Source: JBDTSW01 sp963782605 (GTDB taxonomy: Bacteria > Actinomycetota > Thermoleophilia > Solirubrobacterales > 70-9). From it: a stretch of 64,000 nucleotides of DNA. The notes below the pieces were generated by a model. That model saw nothing but the letters and a program-made list of their open reading frames with translations, was not told the origin of the DNA and searched no databases. Position numbers and translations under genes: made by a program. The stretch is taken from assembly GCA_963782605.1 (NCBI GenBank), contig CAWAKK010000005.1, positions 489,922 to 553,921 on the forward strand, read 5' to 3'. Positions 28,829 to 36,979 of the stretch are shown here, piece after piece; positions within the stretch are counted from its first letter, which is position 1, and each line of letters opens with the position of its first letter.

Positions 28829-29265
28829 TCGAGCGCACGAGCGGGGCCGCCGAGACCGAGGCGCTCGGCGCTCGGCTCGCGGATTCGCTTGAGCCTGGAG
28901 ACGTGGTGCTCGTGAGCGGTGAGCTCGGGAGCGGCAAGACGACCCTGGTGCGCGGCGCCGCCCGGGCGCTGGGCGTCCGCGAAGCGGTGACATCCCCGAC
29001 CTTCACGATCGGCCAGCGGTACCAAGGGGAGGCTGTGGCTGTCTCCCACCTCGACCTCTATCGACTGGACGGCCTCGAGGCCGAGGACCCGGGCCTGCTC
29101 GACGACTACGTGACTGAGAGCGCGATCTCCTTCGTGGAGTGGCCGGCCGAGCTCGAGCACGGCTTCATCCCGGCCGCCTTGGAGGAGGTGCGGGTCGCGA
29201 TGCGGATCGAGCTGCGCCACGCCGGCGCTGACGATCGTGACGTTGTGGTCGGAGATGAGCGATGA
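28825..29265 (+). CDS. tsaE: tRNA threonylcarbamoyladenosine biosynthesis ATPase TsaE
   Basis: 146 residues. TsaE is the ATPase partner of TsaB-TsaD in making t6A at position 37 of ANN-decoding tRNAs. The P-loop GELGSGKT is at 32-39, followed by VTSPTFTIGQRY (about 53-64) and the LYRLDG and SFVEWP motifs. The TTG start overlaps the glycosylase stop. Its ATGA junction with tsaB shows tight coupling. Confidence 0.95.
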   Translation: MIERTSGAAETEALGARLADSLEPGDVVLVSGELGSGKTTLVRGAARALGVREAVTSPTFTIGQRYQGEAVAVSHLDLYRLDGLEAEDPGLLDDYVTESAISFVEWPAELEHGFIPAALEEVRVAMRIELRHAGADDRDVVVGDER

Positions 29266-29990
29266 GCTCCGGGCCTACGCTGGTCGGGCTCGATACCGCC
29301 ACCCCCGTGCTGAGCGTGGCGGCGACTTGCGGCGGTGAGCCCAGCTTCGAGCGTTCGTTCGATCCCGAGCCCGGCGAGCGCCCAGCTCATGCCCGCGAGC
29401 TGCTCGCCACGGTTGAGGAGGCCGCCGACGCCGCCGGCGGCTGGCCGGCCGTCGACGCCATCGCGGTCGGACTCGGCCCCGGGTCGTACACGGGCCTTCG
29501 GATCGGGATCGCCACGGCGCGCGGTCTCGCGCAGGGGTTGCGCAAGCCACTGCGGCCGGTTAGCTCCCTCGCCGCGGTGGCGCGCGGCATGGCACCAGGC
29601 TTCAGTGAGCGAGATCGTCAGCGCCTCCCCGTGCTCGATGCCCGCAGGGGGCAGGCCTTCGCGGCGCTCTACGGCGGTACCGGCGAAGCGCTCTGGGAGC
29701 CGTTCGTCGCGACGCCACAGGAGCTGGTGGAGCGAGTGCGATCGCTCGCCCAGGCGCCGCTGGCGGCGGGGGATGGATCGATACGATTCAGGGGTGAGCT
29801 CGAAGCCGCCGGCGCGGACGTCCCCGCCGACGACGACGAGGCACACAGGATCTCTGCGCGGCACCTGTGTGTGCTGGCCGCGGATGTGCCGGACACGGAG
29901 CCGGCGAGGGTTGAACCGATCTACCTGAGGCCACCAGACGCGGAGCTATGGCTTGAGCAGCAGCGCCGAGAGGGAAATCGCAAGGGCTAG
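29262..29990 (+). CDS. tsaB: tRNA threonylcarbamoyladenosine biosynthesis protein TsaB
   Basis: 242 residues of the ASKHA fold. The opening LVGLDTATPVLSVA and the GLGPGSYTGLRIGIATARGLAQ motif at about 70-91 are diagnostic of TsaB, the scaffold that binds TsaD. It has no catalytic residues itself. The stop lies 38 bases inside rimI. Confidence 0.95.
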   Translation: MSSGPTLVGLDTATPVLSVAATCGGEPSFERSFDPEPGERPAHARELLATVEEAADAAGGWPAVDAIAVGLGPGSYTGLRIGIATARGLAQGLRKPLRPVSSLAAVARGMAPGFSERDRQRLPVLDARRGQAFAALYGGTGEALWEPFVATPQELVERVRSLAQAPLAAGDGSIRFRGELEAAGADVPADDDEAHRISARHLCVLAADVPDTEPARVEPIYLRPPDAELWLEQQRREGNRKG

Positions 29991-30453
29991 CTGGCACTCG
30001 GCGGACGCCGTCGAGATTCGCTCGCTCGTCTACAGCGACCTGCCCGCCGTGCTCTCGATCGAGCGGCGCGCGTTCGGCACGCCGTGGTCGCTCGCAATGT
30101 TCGTCCTCGAGCTCTCGAAGCCCTCGGGCATCTGCCTGGCGGCCTCCGACCGAGGTGGGCTCGTCGGCTATCTGATCTGCTCGCGCTACGCGGACGTGTG
30201 GCATCTGATGAATGTGGCCGTGGACCCGCAACGCCGCCGCGAGGGAATCGCGACTCGGCTGATCGAGCGGCTGTTTGGCGGCGGCGAGCCCGATGCGCGC
30301 TACACGCTCGAGGTCCGCACGTCGAACAGCGCTGCCATCCACATGTACGAGCGCTTCGGCTTCAGGGCCGCCGGTCACCGTCGCCGCTACTACCACGACA
30401 ACGGCGAGGACGCGCTCATCATGTGGCTGGAGCCGGCGCCGGTGGGCGCCTAG
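29953..30453 (+). CDS. rimI: Ribosomal-protein-alanine N-acetyltransferase (GNAT)
   Basis: 166 residues. The GNAT core shows the acetyl-CoA loop RRREGIATRLIE (about 96-107) and the substrate-side segment NSAAIHMYERFGFRAAGHRRRYY, as in RimI, which acetylates the N-terminus of ribosomal protein S18. Placement between tsaB and tsaD is the standard RimI context. The TTG at 29953 lies 38 bases inside tsaB; no better start exists downstream before conserved residues. Confidence 0.9.
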   Translation: MSSSAEREIARASWHSADAVEIRSLVYSDLPAVLSIERRAFGTPWSLAMFVLELSKPSGICLAASDRGGLVGYLICSRYADVWHLMNVAVDPQRRREGIATRLIERLFGGGEPDARYTLEVRTSNSAAIHMYERFGFRAAGHRRRYYHDNGEDALIMWLEPAPVGA

Positions 30454-30459
30454 GCTCCT

Positions 30460-31443
30460 TTGATCCTTGCCCTCGAGACCTCTTGCGACGACACCTGCGC
30501 GGCCGTCGTCGACGAGGGGCGGATCCTCTCCAACGTCGTCTCCTCGCAGGCGGACGAGCACGCCCTGTTCGGTGGAGTGGTCCCCGAGCTCGCCTCGCGC
30601 CAGCACCTGAAGCTCACAAACGCCGTGGTCGACGTCGCACTGGCGGACGCTGGATGCGGCCTCGAGGACGTCGATGGCCTCGCCGTCACCCGCGGGCCCG
30701 GGCTCATCGGCGCGCTGTTGGTGGGCGTCTCGACGGCGAAGGCGCTCGCCGCGGCGACTCGCAAGCCGCTTTGCGGCGTCGACCACTTGCATGGGCACGT
30801 GGCCGCCAACTTCCTCGAGCCTGACCCGCTTCCGCCGCCGTTCCTCTGCCTGATCGCGAGTGGTGGCCACACCCTGCTGGCCGGGGTCGAAGCACGCGAT
30901 CGCTACGACGTCATCGGCCAAACCCTCGACGATGCCGCCGGTGAGGCGCTCGACAAGGGGGCCCGGCTGCTCGGGCTGCCCTATCCGGGAGGGCCAGCGA
31001 TCGAGAGGCTCGCCCGGGACGGGGATCCAGATGCGTTCGCCCTGCCCCGCGGGATGAGCCGTGACGGCGGGCTCGACTTCTCCTTCTCGGGGGTGAAGAC
31101 CTCGCTCCTCTATGCGACTCGCGAGCTGGGGGAGGCGGAGACGGAGCGCCGTCGCGCCGATCTCGCCGCGAGCTACCAGGCTGCGATCGTCGGCCAGCTC
31201 ACCGGCCGGCTCGAGCGAGCCCTCGACGAGGGCGGGTGGAAGGCGCTCGCGCTGGGCGGCGGCGTGGCTGCGAATGGGCCGCTCCGGGCTGGGGCGGCGG
31301 CGCTCTGCGAGGCCAGGGGCGTGCGCCTCAAGCTTGTGCCGGCGGCGCTTTGCACCGACAACGCGGCGATGATCGCGTCGGCGGCGCGCTACGCCGAAGC
31401 CACTCCCTACCCGGACTACCTGGATTGGGACGCGCATGCCTAG
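30460..31443 (+). CDS. tsaD: tRNA threonylcarbamoyladenosine synthase TsaD
   Basis: 327 residues. TsaD transfers the threonylcarbamoyl group to A37 of tRNA. The start ILALETSCDDT, metal-binding HLHGH (about 109-113), GASGGH-like IASGGHTLL (about 130), the PGGP motif and the C-terminal DNAAMIA are all present. The TTG at 30460 is the only start that keeps the conserved opening. With tsaE and tsaB this locus covers t6A synthesis except TsaC. Confidence 0.95.
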   Translation: MILALETSCDDTCAAVVDEGRILSNVVSSQADEHALFGGVVPELASRQHLKLTNAVVDVALADAGCGLEDVDGLAVTRGPGLIGALLVGVSTAKALAAATRKPLCGVDHLHGHVAANFLEPDPLPPPFLCLIASGGHTLLAGVEARDRYDVIGQTLDDAAGEALDKGARLLGLPYPGGPAIERLARDGDPDAFALPRGMSRDGGLDFSFSGVKTSLLYATRELGEAETERRRADLAASYQAAIVGQLTGRLERALDEGGWKALALGGGVAANGPLRAGAAALCEARGVRLKLVPAALCTDNAAMIASAARYAEATPYPDYLDWDAHA

Positions 31444-31702
31444 CCGCTCCGTCGTCACGCTCTATGGCCGCCCGGAGTGTCACCTCTGCGATGAGGCGCG
31501 CGACGCGATCGCTGCACTGCGTGGTGAGCCGCCCCGCTTCGAGCTGCGCGAGGTGGACATCGACTCCGATGCCGCTCTCAACGCTGCCTACCTCGAGCGC
31601 ATCCCCGTGGTGGAGCTCGACGGCCGGATCGTGAGCGAGCTCGAGTTCGAGCCGCGCGCGCTGGCTCCTTTCCTCGATGACGCTCGCGTTCACGATGGGT
31701 AG
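31436..31702 (+). CDS. Glutaredoxin-like (DUF836) thiol protein
   Basis: 88 residues with a thioredoxin fold: beta strand VVTLYGR, active-site CHLC at about 15-18, VDIDSD and the cis-Pro segment IPVVEL. It starts 8 bases inside tsaD and lies 9 bases before rex. Small glutaredoxin-like genes next to rex are a recurring arrangement, consistent with redox sensing, but the reductant and target are not known. Confidence 0.85.
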   Translation: MPSRSVVTLYGRPECHLCDEARDAIAALRGEPPRFELREVDIDSDAALNAAYLERIPVVELDGRIVSELEFEPRALAPFLDDARVHDG

Positions 31703-31711
31703 GCTGAGCCC

Positions 31712-32401
31712 ATGAGCGTCGAGGGTGTAGCGAGCGGACCCACCGGAGCCGAGGAGACGGTGGGGGAGGGCTTCGCGATGGATGGCGAGCGCCTCTCGCT
31801 CGGCGTCGCGGCTCGCCTCTCGCGCTACCTCCAGGTTCTGATCCAGGCCAGGAAGATGGGCAAGGAGACGATCTCCTCGCAGGAGCTCGCCGAGTACACG
31901 CACATCAACTCAACCCAGATCCGCCGCGACCTCTCGGGCTTTGGGAAGTTCGGCAAGCGCGGGGTCGGCTACCGCGTCGAGTCGCTCGTGCAGGAGATCC
32001 GCAAGATCCTGCGCACCTCGGGCCAGCACAACATCGCGCTCTTCGGCGCCGGGCACCTGGGCCAGGCCATCGCGTCGTCCGACATCTTCGCCGACCACGG
32101 CTTCCAGATCGTGGCCATCTTCGACGTCGACCCCGAACAGGTGGGCAACGAGCTGGGCGGCGTACCGGTGCGGGCGTTCGGTGACCTCCAGCCGGTCGTC
32201 GCCGATGAGGACGTGGTCGTGGGGGTCCTCGCCGTTCCGGCCGCGGCCGCGCAGGAGGTCGCCGACAAGCTTGTGGAGGCAGGGGTGAAGATCATCTTCA
32301 ACTACTCCGAGCAGCTCCTCGACGTTCCCCCGGAGGTCACCGTCCACACGTCCAGTCCAGCCGTCGACCTGCTTTACGCGCTCTACTTCTACCTCACGTA
32401 G
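31712..32401 (+). CDS. rex: Redox-sensing transcriptional repressor Rex
   Basis: 229 residues. The N-terminal winged helix (about 28-90) carries SSQELAEYTHINSTQIRRDL and the GKFGKRGVGY linker; the Rossmann domain has GAGHLG at 112-117 and ends in AVDLLYALYFYL. Rex represses respiratory genes and is released by NADH. A 22-residue N-terminal extension before MDGERLSL may be untranslated: an internal ATG at codon 23 is possible. No Rex operator was found in the window, so its targets are elsewhere. Confidence 0.95.
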   Translation: MSVEGVASGPTGAEETVGEGFAMDGERLSLGVAARLSRYLQVLIQARKMGKETISSQELAEYTHINSTQIRRDLSGFGKFGKRGVGYRVESLVQEIRKILRTSGQHNIALFGAGHLGQAIASSDIFADHGFQIVAIFDVDPEQVGNELGGVPVRAFGDLQPVVADEDVVVGVLAVPAAAAQEVADKLVEAGVKIIFNYSEQLLDVPPEVTVHTSSPAVDLLYALYFYLT

Positions 32402-32420
32402 GACGCTTCAGGACCTGCAA

Positions 32421-33599
32421 GTGAGCACCGACGCGCTCTCGCCGACTCTCAACCGGGAGCGCACCCGGGAGGCGTTCGAGGCCTCAACCGACTTCACGGT
32501 CGGGCTCGAGGAGGAGTTCGCCATCGTCGACCCCTCGTCGCTGGATCTCGTGCACGGGTTCGGCGAGCTCTACGAGGCGTGTCAGAACGACGAGGTCCTC
32601 GAGATTGCGGCAGCCGGCGAGCTGATCGAGTCGGAGATCGAGATTCGCTCTGGGCGTGGCGACAACTTCGCGCACGCCGTCGAGATGCAGCGTGAGCATC
32701 GGCGACGCCTGTTCGCGCTTGCGGCCCGGCACGGCTATGGCCTCGCCGCGACGGGAACCCACCCCTGGGCCAGCTACCTGGACCAGCGGATCATCCAGAC
32801 CGAGCACTACCGGCGGCTCCAGGAGGAGCTGCGGTGGGTCGCGCTGCGAAACAACACCTGGAGCCTCCACGTCCACGTGGGCGTCCAGGGGGCCGATCGC
32901 GCGATCTCCGTCTGCGACTACCTGCGCGGCATCCTCCCTGAGCTCTTGGCGCTCTCGGCGAACTCGCCGTTCCTGGACGGCGAGAACACCGGGCTGGCCT
33001 CGGTGCGCACCCAGATCTTTACGCGAACCTTCCCGCGCTGCGGTGTGCATCAGCCGTGGCTCAGCTACGAGGGCTATGCGGACTTCATCGACCTGCTCGT
33101 CCGCACCAATTCGATCGTCGAGTCCACCCAGCTCTGGTGGAGCGTCCGGCCACATCACAGGTTCGGCACCGTCGAGCTGCGGATCTGCGAGGCCCAGACC
33201 AACGGTGATGAGGGGTTCAGGCTGGCGGCGCTGATCACAGCCTGCATCGCCCAGGCGGCGATGGACTACTCCGAGGGATCGCTCCCGCCCCCGCTCCCAA
33301 GCCGCGGCGTGGAGGAGAACCTCTGGCGAGCCATCCGTTATGGCCTCGACGGCAAGATGATCGACTTCGCCGCGCAGGAGGAGGTGTCAACCCGGGCTGC
33401 CGTGGAGAAGCTCGTGGAGTGGACCGCCCCAGCGCGTTCCGAGCTCGAGCTGGAAGTCGAGCTCCCGGCGCTGAACGGGGCCCAGAAAGCCTGCGAGGCG
33501 TTCGAGGGGGGCGCTTCGCTCGAGGAGATCTACCGGGCGGCGTTTGAGGAGACGAAGCGAAGCTACGCGCCGGACGCTGTCGGCGGCCAAGGGGAATAG
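32421..33599 (+). CDS. Carboxylate-amine ligase, YbdK/GCS2 family
   Basis: 392 residues. GCS2-fold ligase with the entry motif TVGLEEEFAIVD (about 26-37) and the metal/ATP segments AAGELIESEIEIRSG, THPWASY and NNTWSLHVHVGV. Members (YbdK, actinobacterial EgtA-like and others) join a carboxylate to an amine, with weak glutamate-cysteine ligase activity in E. coli YbdK. Actinobacteria of this kind usually make mycothiol or other thiols, so calling it gshA would be unsafe. The GTG start lies 19 bases after rex, and the gene is probably part of the same transcript. Confidence 0.88.
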   Translation: MSTDALSPTLNRERTREAFEASTDFTVGLEEEFAIVDPSSLDLVHGFGELYEACQNDEVLEIAAAGELIESEIEIRSGRGDNFAHAVEMQREHRRRLFALAARHGYGLAATGTHPWASYLDQRIIQTEHYRRLQEELRWVALRNNTWSLHVHVGVQGADRAISVCDYLRGILPELLALSANSPFLDGENTGLASVRTQIFTRTFPRCGVHQPWLSYEGYADFIDLLVRTNSIVESTQLWWSVRPHHRFGTVELRICEAQTNGDEGFRLAALITACIAQAAMDYSEGSLPPPLPSRGVEENLWRAIRYGLDGKMIDFAAQEEVSTRAAVEKLVEWTAPARSELELEVELPALNGAQKACEAFEGGASLEEIYRAAFEETKRSYAPDAVGGQGE

Positions 33600-33600
33600 A

Positions 33601-34071
33601 TTGAGCGACGTGGAGCGAGACGAGCCACCGATCGGGGAGGGGAGTGGCAGCGAGGCCGCTGGCGAAGAGGCGCCGAGCGAGGAGGAGCTGCGGGCCCGCA
33701 TCGAGGAGAACCTGCGGAAGGTGCGGGTGCAGGACGTCCTGCTCGAGAGCGTGGTCACGATCATCAACCTGACCGCGCGCCGCATCGCCAAGCCGGATGA
33801 GCGGGACCTCGATCAGGCACGTGTCGGCATCGATGCGGTCCGCGCCGTCTCCGAGCTACTCGAGGAGGAGCCTCGCGAGCAGGTGCGCAATGCGCTCTCG
33901 GAGCTGCAGATGCTCTACGCCCGGGAGGCCGGAGGGGGCGCCCCTTCGGGCGACGCCGCGTCTCCCGCTGGAGCCGACGCGCCGACGGAGGGCGGGGGCG
34001 CCCCTGAAGCGCCGCCCGAGCGCGACACGGGGCCCGCCCACGGGGGCCTCTGGACCCCTCCGGGCACCTGA
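33601..34071 (+). CDS. Conserved hypothetical acidic protein (DUF1844-like core)
   Basis: 156 residues. The middle (about 20-105) is predicted all-helical: an acidic lead, then VQDVLLESVVTIINLTARRI and DQARVGIDAVRAVSELLEEE, which resembles DUF1844. The ends are low complexity, the last 45 residues Gly/Ala/Pro-rich. The TTG at 33601 directly follows the previous stop. Function unknown. It is the last gene before the terminator at 34164-34185. Confidence 0.6.
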   Translation: MSDVERDEPPIGEGSGSEAAGEEAPSEEELRARIEENLRKVRVQDVLLESVVTIINLTARRIAKPDERDLDQARVGIDAVRAVSELLEEEPREQVRNALSELQMLYAREAGGGAPSGDAASPAGADAPTEGGGAPEAPPERDTGPAHGGLWTPPGT

Positions 34072-34109
34072 GCGAGCGCTGCAAGTGCGCTTTCGCGGGA
34101 GGGGGTAGG

Positions 34110-34115
34110 TAGACT
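34110..34115 (+). promoter_or_regulatory. -10-like TAGACT upstream of the hppA leader
   Basis: TAGACT lies in a 146-base gap between the DUF1844-like gene and hppA. Transcription from here would begin near 34122 and run through both leader hairpins before reaching the start codon. There is no clear -35 element. Confidence 0.35.
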
Positions 34116-34128
34116 GCCCGCCGCTTTC

Positions 34129-34185
34129 GCGACCGGACCCGACAGCCGGTCGCACGTCCTTTTCGGCCATCCCAGGCCGTTTTTT
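34129..34185 (+). terminator. Leader hairpin and rho-independent terminator upstream of hppA
   Basis: GCGACCGG (34129-34136) pairs perfectly with CCGGTCGC (34146-34153). Eleven bases later CGGCC (34164-34168) pairs with GGCCG (34175-34179) and is followed by six T residues (34180-34185). The second is a textbook intrinsic terminator. It can end the rex-operon transcript, but it lies only 32 bases from the hppA TTG, leaving almost no room for a promoter behind it, so it may act as an attenuator in the hppA leader. Confidence 0.7.
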
Positions 34186-34217
34186 CGTCCAACGAAGCTC
34201 CACGGAGGCGTGCAGAC

Positions 34218-36281
34218 TTGACCGAGTTCCTGACCGACTATGGCGTCGTCATCGCGCTGGTGTGCGCAGGGGCGGCCGTGCTCTACGGCGCGCTCGTCAC
34301 ACAGCGTCTGCTCGCTCTATCGGCCGGCAGCGAGCGGATGCAGGAGATCTCGGGGGCGGTGCAGGAGGGGGCAAAGGCTTACCTCAACCGCCAGTACGCG
34401 ATCATCGCGGTGGTTGCCATCCCGTTGGCGATCCTGATCGCGATTCTCCAGGACGTGACGACCGGCATCGGGTTCGTGATCGGCGGCACCCTCTCGGGTG
34501 CCGCCGGCTTCATCGGCATGAACGTCTCCGTGCGCGCGAACGCCAGGGTGGCCGAGGCGGCACGAGGTGGGGTGCCACCGGCGCTCGACGCGGCCTTCAA
34601 GGGGGGCTCGGTGACCGGGCTCCTGGTCGTCGGCCTCGCGCTCCTCGGCGTAGCGGGCTACTTCGGCATTCTGATTCTCACCGACGAGACCGACAAGGAG
34701 GCCGTCGACGCGCTCATCGGACTCGGATTCGGTGGCTCGCTCATCTCCGTCTTCGCACGCCTGGGCGGGGGCATCTTCACGAAGGCCGCCGACGTCGGCG
34801 CCGATCTGGTCGGCAAGGTCGAAGCCGGAATCCCCGAGGACGATCCACGGAACCCGGCGGTGATCGCCGACAACGTCGGTGACAACGTCGGCGACTGCGC
34901 GGGCATGGCGGCCGACCTGTTCGAGACCTACGCGGTCACCACCGTGGCGGTGATGCTGCTCGGCGTCCTCACCTTCCCCGAGTTCGCCCGAGAGGTGTCG
35001 CTCTTCCCGCTGGTCCTCGGCGGGGTTGCGATCATCGCGTCGATCATCGGCGCGCTCCTGGTGCGGACGTCGACCGACAGGGTCGAGGGCGCGCTCTACC
35101 GGGGCGTGATCATCTCAGGGGCGATCTCGGCCGCGGCGTTCTACCCGATCACGGACTGGCTCATGTCGGACGTGCTCGCCGGCACGGACATCGGCGTCGG
35201 CGACCTCTGGGTCTGCGCGCTGTTCGGGATCATCGTGACGGCCGGGCTCTTCGTCATCACCGACTACTACACGTCCACCCGTTTCCGCCCGGTGCGCACG
35301 ATCTCCAAGGCGTCCGAGACCGGCCACGCGACGAACATCATCCAGGGGCTCGCGCAGGGCTTTCAGTCGACCGCGCTGCCCGCACTATTGCTCGCTGCCG
35401 CCATCTTCGGCGCCAACGAGCTGGCTGGGATCTACGGGATCGCGATCGCGGTGGTCGCCCAGCTCTCGCTCACCGGCCTCATCGTCGCCCTCGACGCCTT
35501 CGGCCCGATCACCGACAACGCCGGTGGTATCGCCGAGATGGCGGAGCTGCCAGAGGACGTGAGGAACGTCACGGATCCGCTGGACGCGGTCGGCAATACG
35601 ACCAAGGCCGTCACCAAGGGCTATGCGATCGGCTCCGCGGCACTGGCGGCGCTGGTTCTGTTCGCGGCCTTCAAGATCGAGCTCGAGGAGGAGGCGCCCG
35701 GCGGCTTCAGCCTCGAGACCCTCTTCAACCTCTCCAATCCCGACGTGCTCATCGGGCTCATCGTCGGCGGCATCATGGTCTACCTCTTCGCGGCGCTGGC
35801 CATCGAGGCCGTGGGCCGCGCGGGCGGGCAGGTCGTCGAGCAGGTGCGCAAGCAGTTCCGCGACAAGCCAGGGATCATGGAAGGCACCGAGAGGCCCGAC
35901 TACGCCGAGACGGTCGCGATCGTGACGGCGTCGGCGCAGCGGGAGATGATCCTGCCCTCGCTGATCCCGATCGTCGTGCCCGTACTGATCGGACTGTGGA
36001 GCGTCGACGCACTCGGCGGCCTCTTGATCGGAGTCATCGTGGTTGGGCTCTTTGCTGCCATCTCGATGACCGCCGGCGGCGGCGCCTGGGACAACGCAAA
36101 GAAGCTGATCGAGGACGGCGCGCACGGTGGGAAGGGCTCTGAGGCGCACGCGGCCTCGGTGACCGGCGACACCGTCGGGGACCCCTACAAGGACACCGCC
36201 GGCCCCGCGATCAACCCGATGATCAAGGTGGCGAACATCGTCGCGATCCTGATCATTCCGATCGTTAACTTCCCCGGGTAG
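34218..36281 (+). CDS. hppA: Membrane-bound proton-translocating pyrophosphatase, K+-independent type
   Basis: 687 residues with about 16 membrane segments. It hydrolyses pyrophosphate and pumps protons out. Signature motifs are GGGIFTKAADVGADLVGKVE and DDPRNPAVIADNVGDNVGDCAG (the catalytic loop), with EDGAHGGKGSEAHAAS near the end. The stretch GNTTKAVTKG near residue 460 has Lys where K+-dependent enzymes have Ala, placing it in the K+-independent class. The TTG start has GGAGG at 34204-34208. It is followed at 6 bases by the LOR-domain gene. Confidence 0.95.
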   Translation: MTEFLTDYGVVIALVCAGAAVLYGALVTQRLLALSAGSERMQEISGAVQEGAKAYLNRQYAIIAVVAIPLAILIAILQDVTTGIGFVIGGTLSGAAGFIGMNVSVRANARVAEAARGGVPPALDAAFKGGSVTGLLVVGLALLGVAGYFGILILTDETDKEAVDALIGLGFGGSLISVFARLGGGIFTKAADVGADLVGKVEAGIPEDDPRNPAVIADNVGDNVGDCAGMAADLFETYAVTTVAVMLLGVLTFPEFAREVSLFPLVLGGVAIIASIIGALLVRTSTDRVEGALYRGVIISGAISAAAFYPITDWLMSDVLAGTDIGVGDLWVCALFGIIVTAGLFVITDYYTSTRFRPVRTISKASETGHATNIIQGLAQGFQSTALPALLLAAAIFGANELAGIYGIAIAVVAQLSLTGLIVALDAFGPITDNAGGIAEMAELPEDVRNVTDPLDAVGNTTKAVTKGYAIGSAALAALVLFAAFKIELEEEAPGGFSLETLFNLSNPDVLIGLIVGGIMVYLFAALAIEAVGRAGGQVVEQVRKQFRDKPGIMEGTERPDYAETVAIVTASAQREMILPSLIPIVVPVLIGLWSVDALGGLLIGVIVVGLFAAISMTAGGGAWDNAKKLIEDGAHGGKGSEAHAASVTGDTVGDPYKDTAGPAINPMIKVANIVAILIIPIVNFPG

Positions 36282-36287
36282 GGCCGC

Positions 36288-36956
36288 TTGACCGACGCCG
36301 CCGCGAGCGATCCCCACCCGGCGCGCGCTCAGGCGTCGGCGGATCCAGCCGAGCACGACCGGTTCGTCATCCGGCAGCGGTTCCGGCCGATGGTGAACCA
36401 GTACGAGGTGTCGACCCTGGTCGGGGATGCCTCGCCGGGACAGCCAGTCTGCTTCGTTCAGCAGAGGCGGATGAAGCTGAAGGAGGATCTCCGCGCCTAC
36501 GTGGACGAAAGCAAGGAGGGCGAGGTCTTCCGGATCCTGGCGCACCAACGCTTCGATCCGTCCGCCCGCTACTCCGTGACCGCGCCGGACGGCAGCAAGA
36601 TCGGCGAGCTGGGCAAGGTCTTCAAGCAGTCGCTCATGCGCTCGACGTGGAAGGTCTACGAGGAGGGTGAGCAGATCGGCTGGGCGCGGGAGACCAGCGC
36701 CACGATCGCGATCCTGCGCCGGATCATCGGCCTCTTCGCGTTGATCCCCCTGATCGGGGAGCTCATCGCGATGATCCCGATCCCGTACCACTTCGAGTAC
36801 TTCCTTGGCGAGGACCAGCGGATCGGCCAGCTGACCAGGAAGCTCGGGGTTCGCGACACCTACATCCTCGATCTGAGCGGCGACTCGGCGCGCAGGATCG
36901 ACAGAAGGCTGGCGCTCGCTCTCGCGGTAGGAATGGACGCCCTGCAGGCGCGGTAA
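36288..36956 (+). CDS. LURP-one-related (LOR/Tubby-like) protein
   Basis: 222 residues. After an Ala-rich leader the LOR beta-barrel is seen: FVIRQRFRPMVNQYEV, then VCFVQQRRMKLKEDLRAY, FRILAHQRFD and WKVYEEGEQIG. A hydrophobic stretch IIGLFALIPLIGELIAMIPI (about 146-165) interrupts it before FEYFLGEDQRIGQ. LOR proteins are tubby/scramblase-like; bacterial functions are unproven. It is 6 bases behind hppA and probably co-transcribed. Confidence 0.72.
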   Translation: MTDAAASDPHPARAQASADPAEHDRFVIRQRFRPMVNQYEVSTLVGDASPGQPVCFVQQRRMKLKEDLRAYVDESKEGEVFRILAHQRFDPSARYSVTAPDGSKIGELGKVFKQSLMRSTWKVYEEGEQIGWARETSATIAILRRIIGLFALIPLIGELIAMIPIPYHFEYFLGEDQRIGQLTRKLGVRDTYILDLSGDSARRIDRRLALALAVGMDALQAR

Positions 36957-36979
36957 CGGCATCGACTAGCGTCCGGGGC

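Noticed and set aside
32421..33599. Calling the GCS2 ligase glutamate-cysteine ligase gshA
   Set aside because: The YbdK/GCS2 family includes several activities and actinobacteria of this type normally do not make glutathione.
34129..34217. hppA leader as a known riboswitch class
   Set aside because: The two hairpins and T-run are seen, but no ligand-binding core of a known class is visible, so it is reported only as a possible attenuator.
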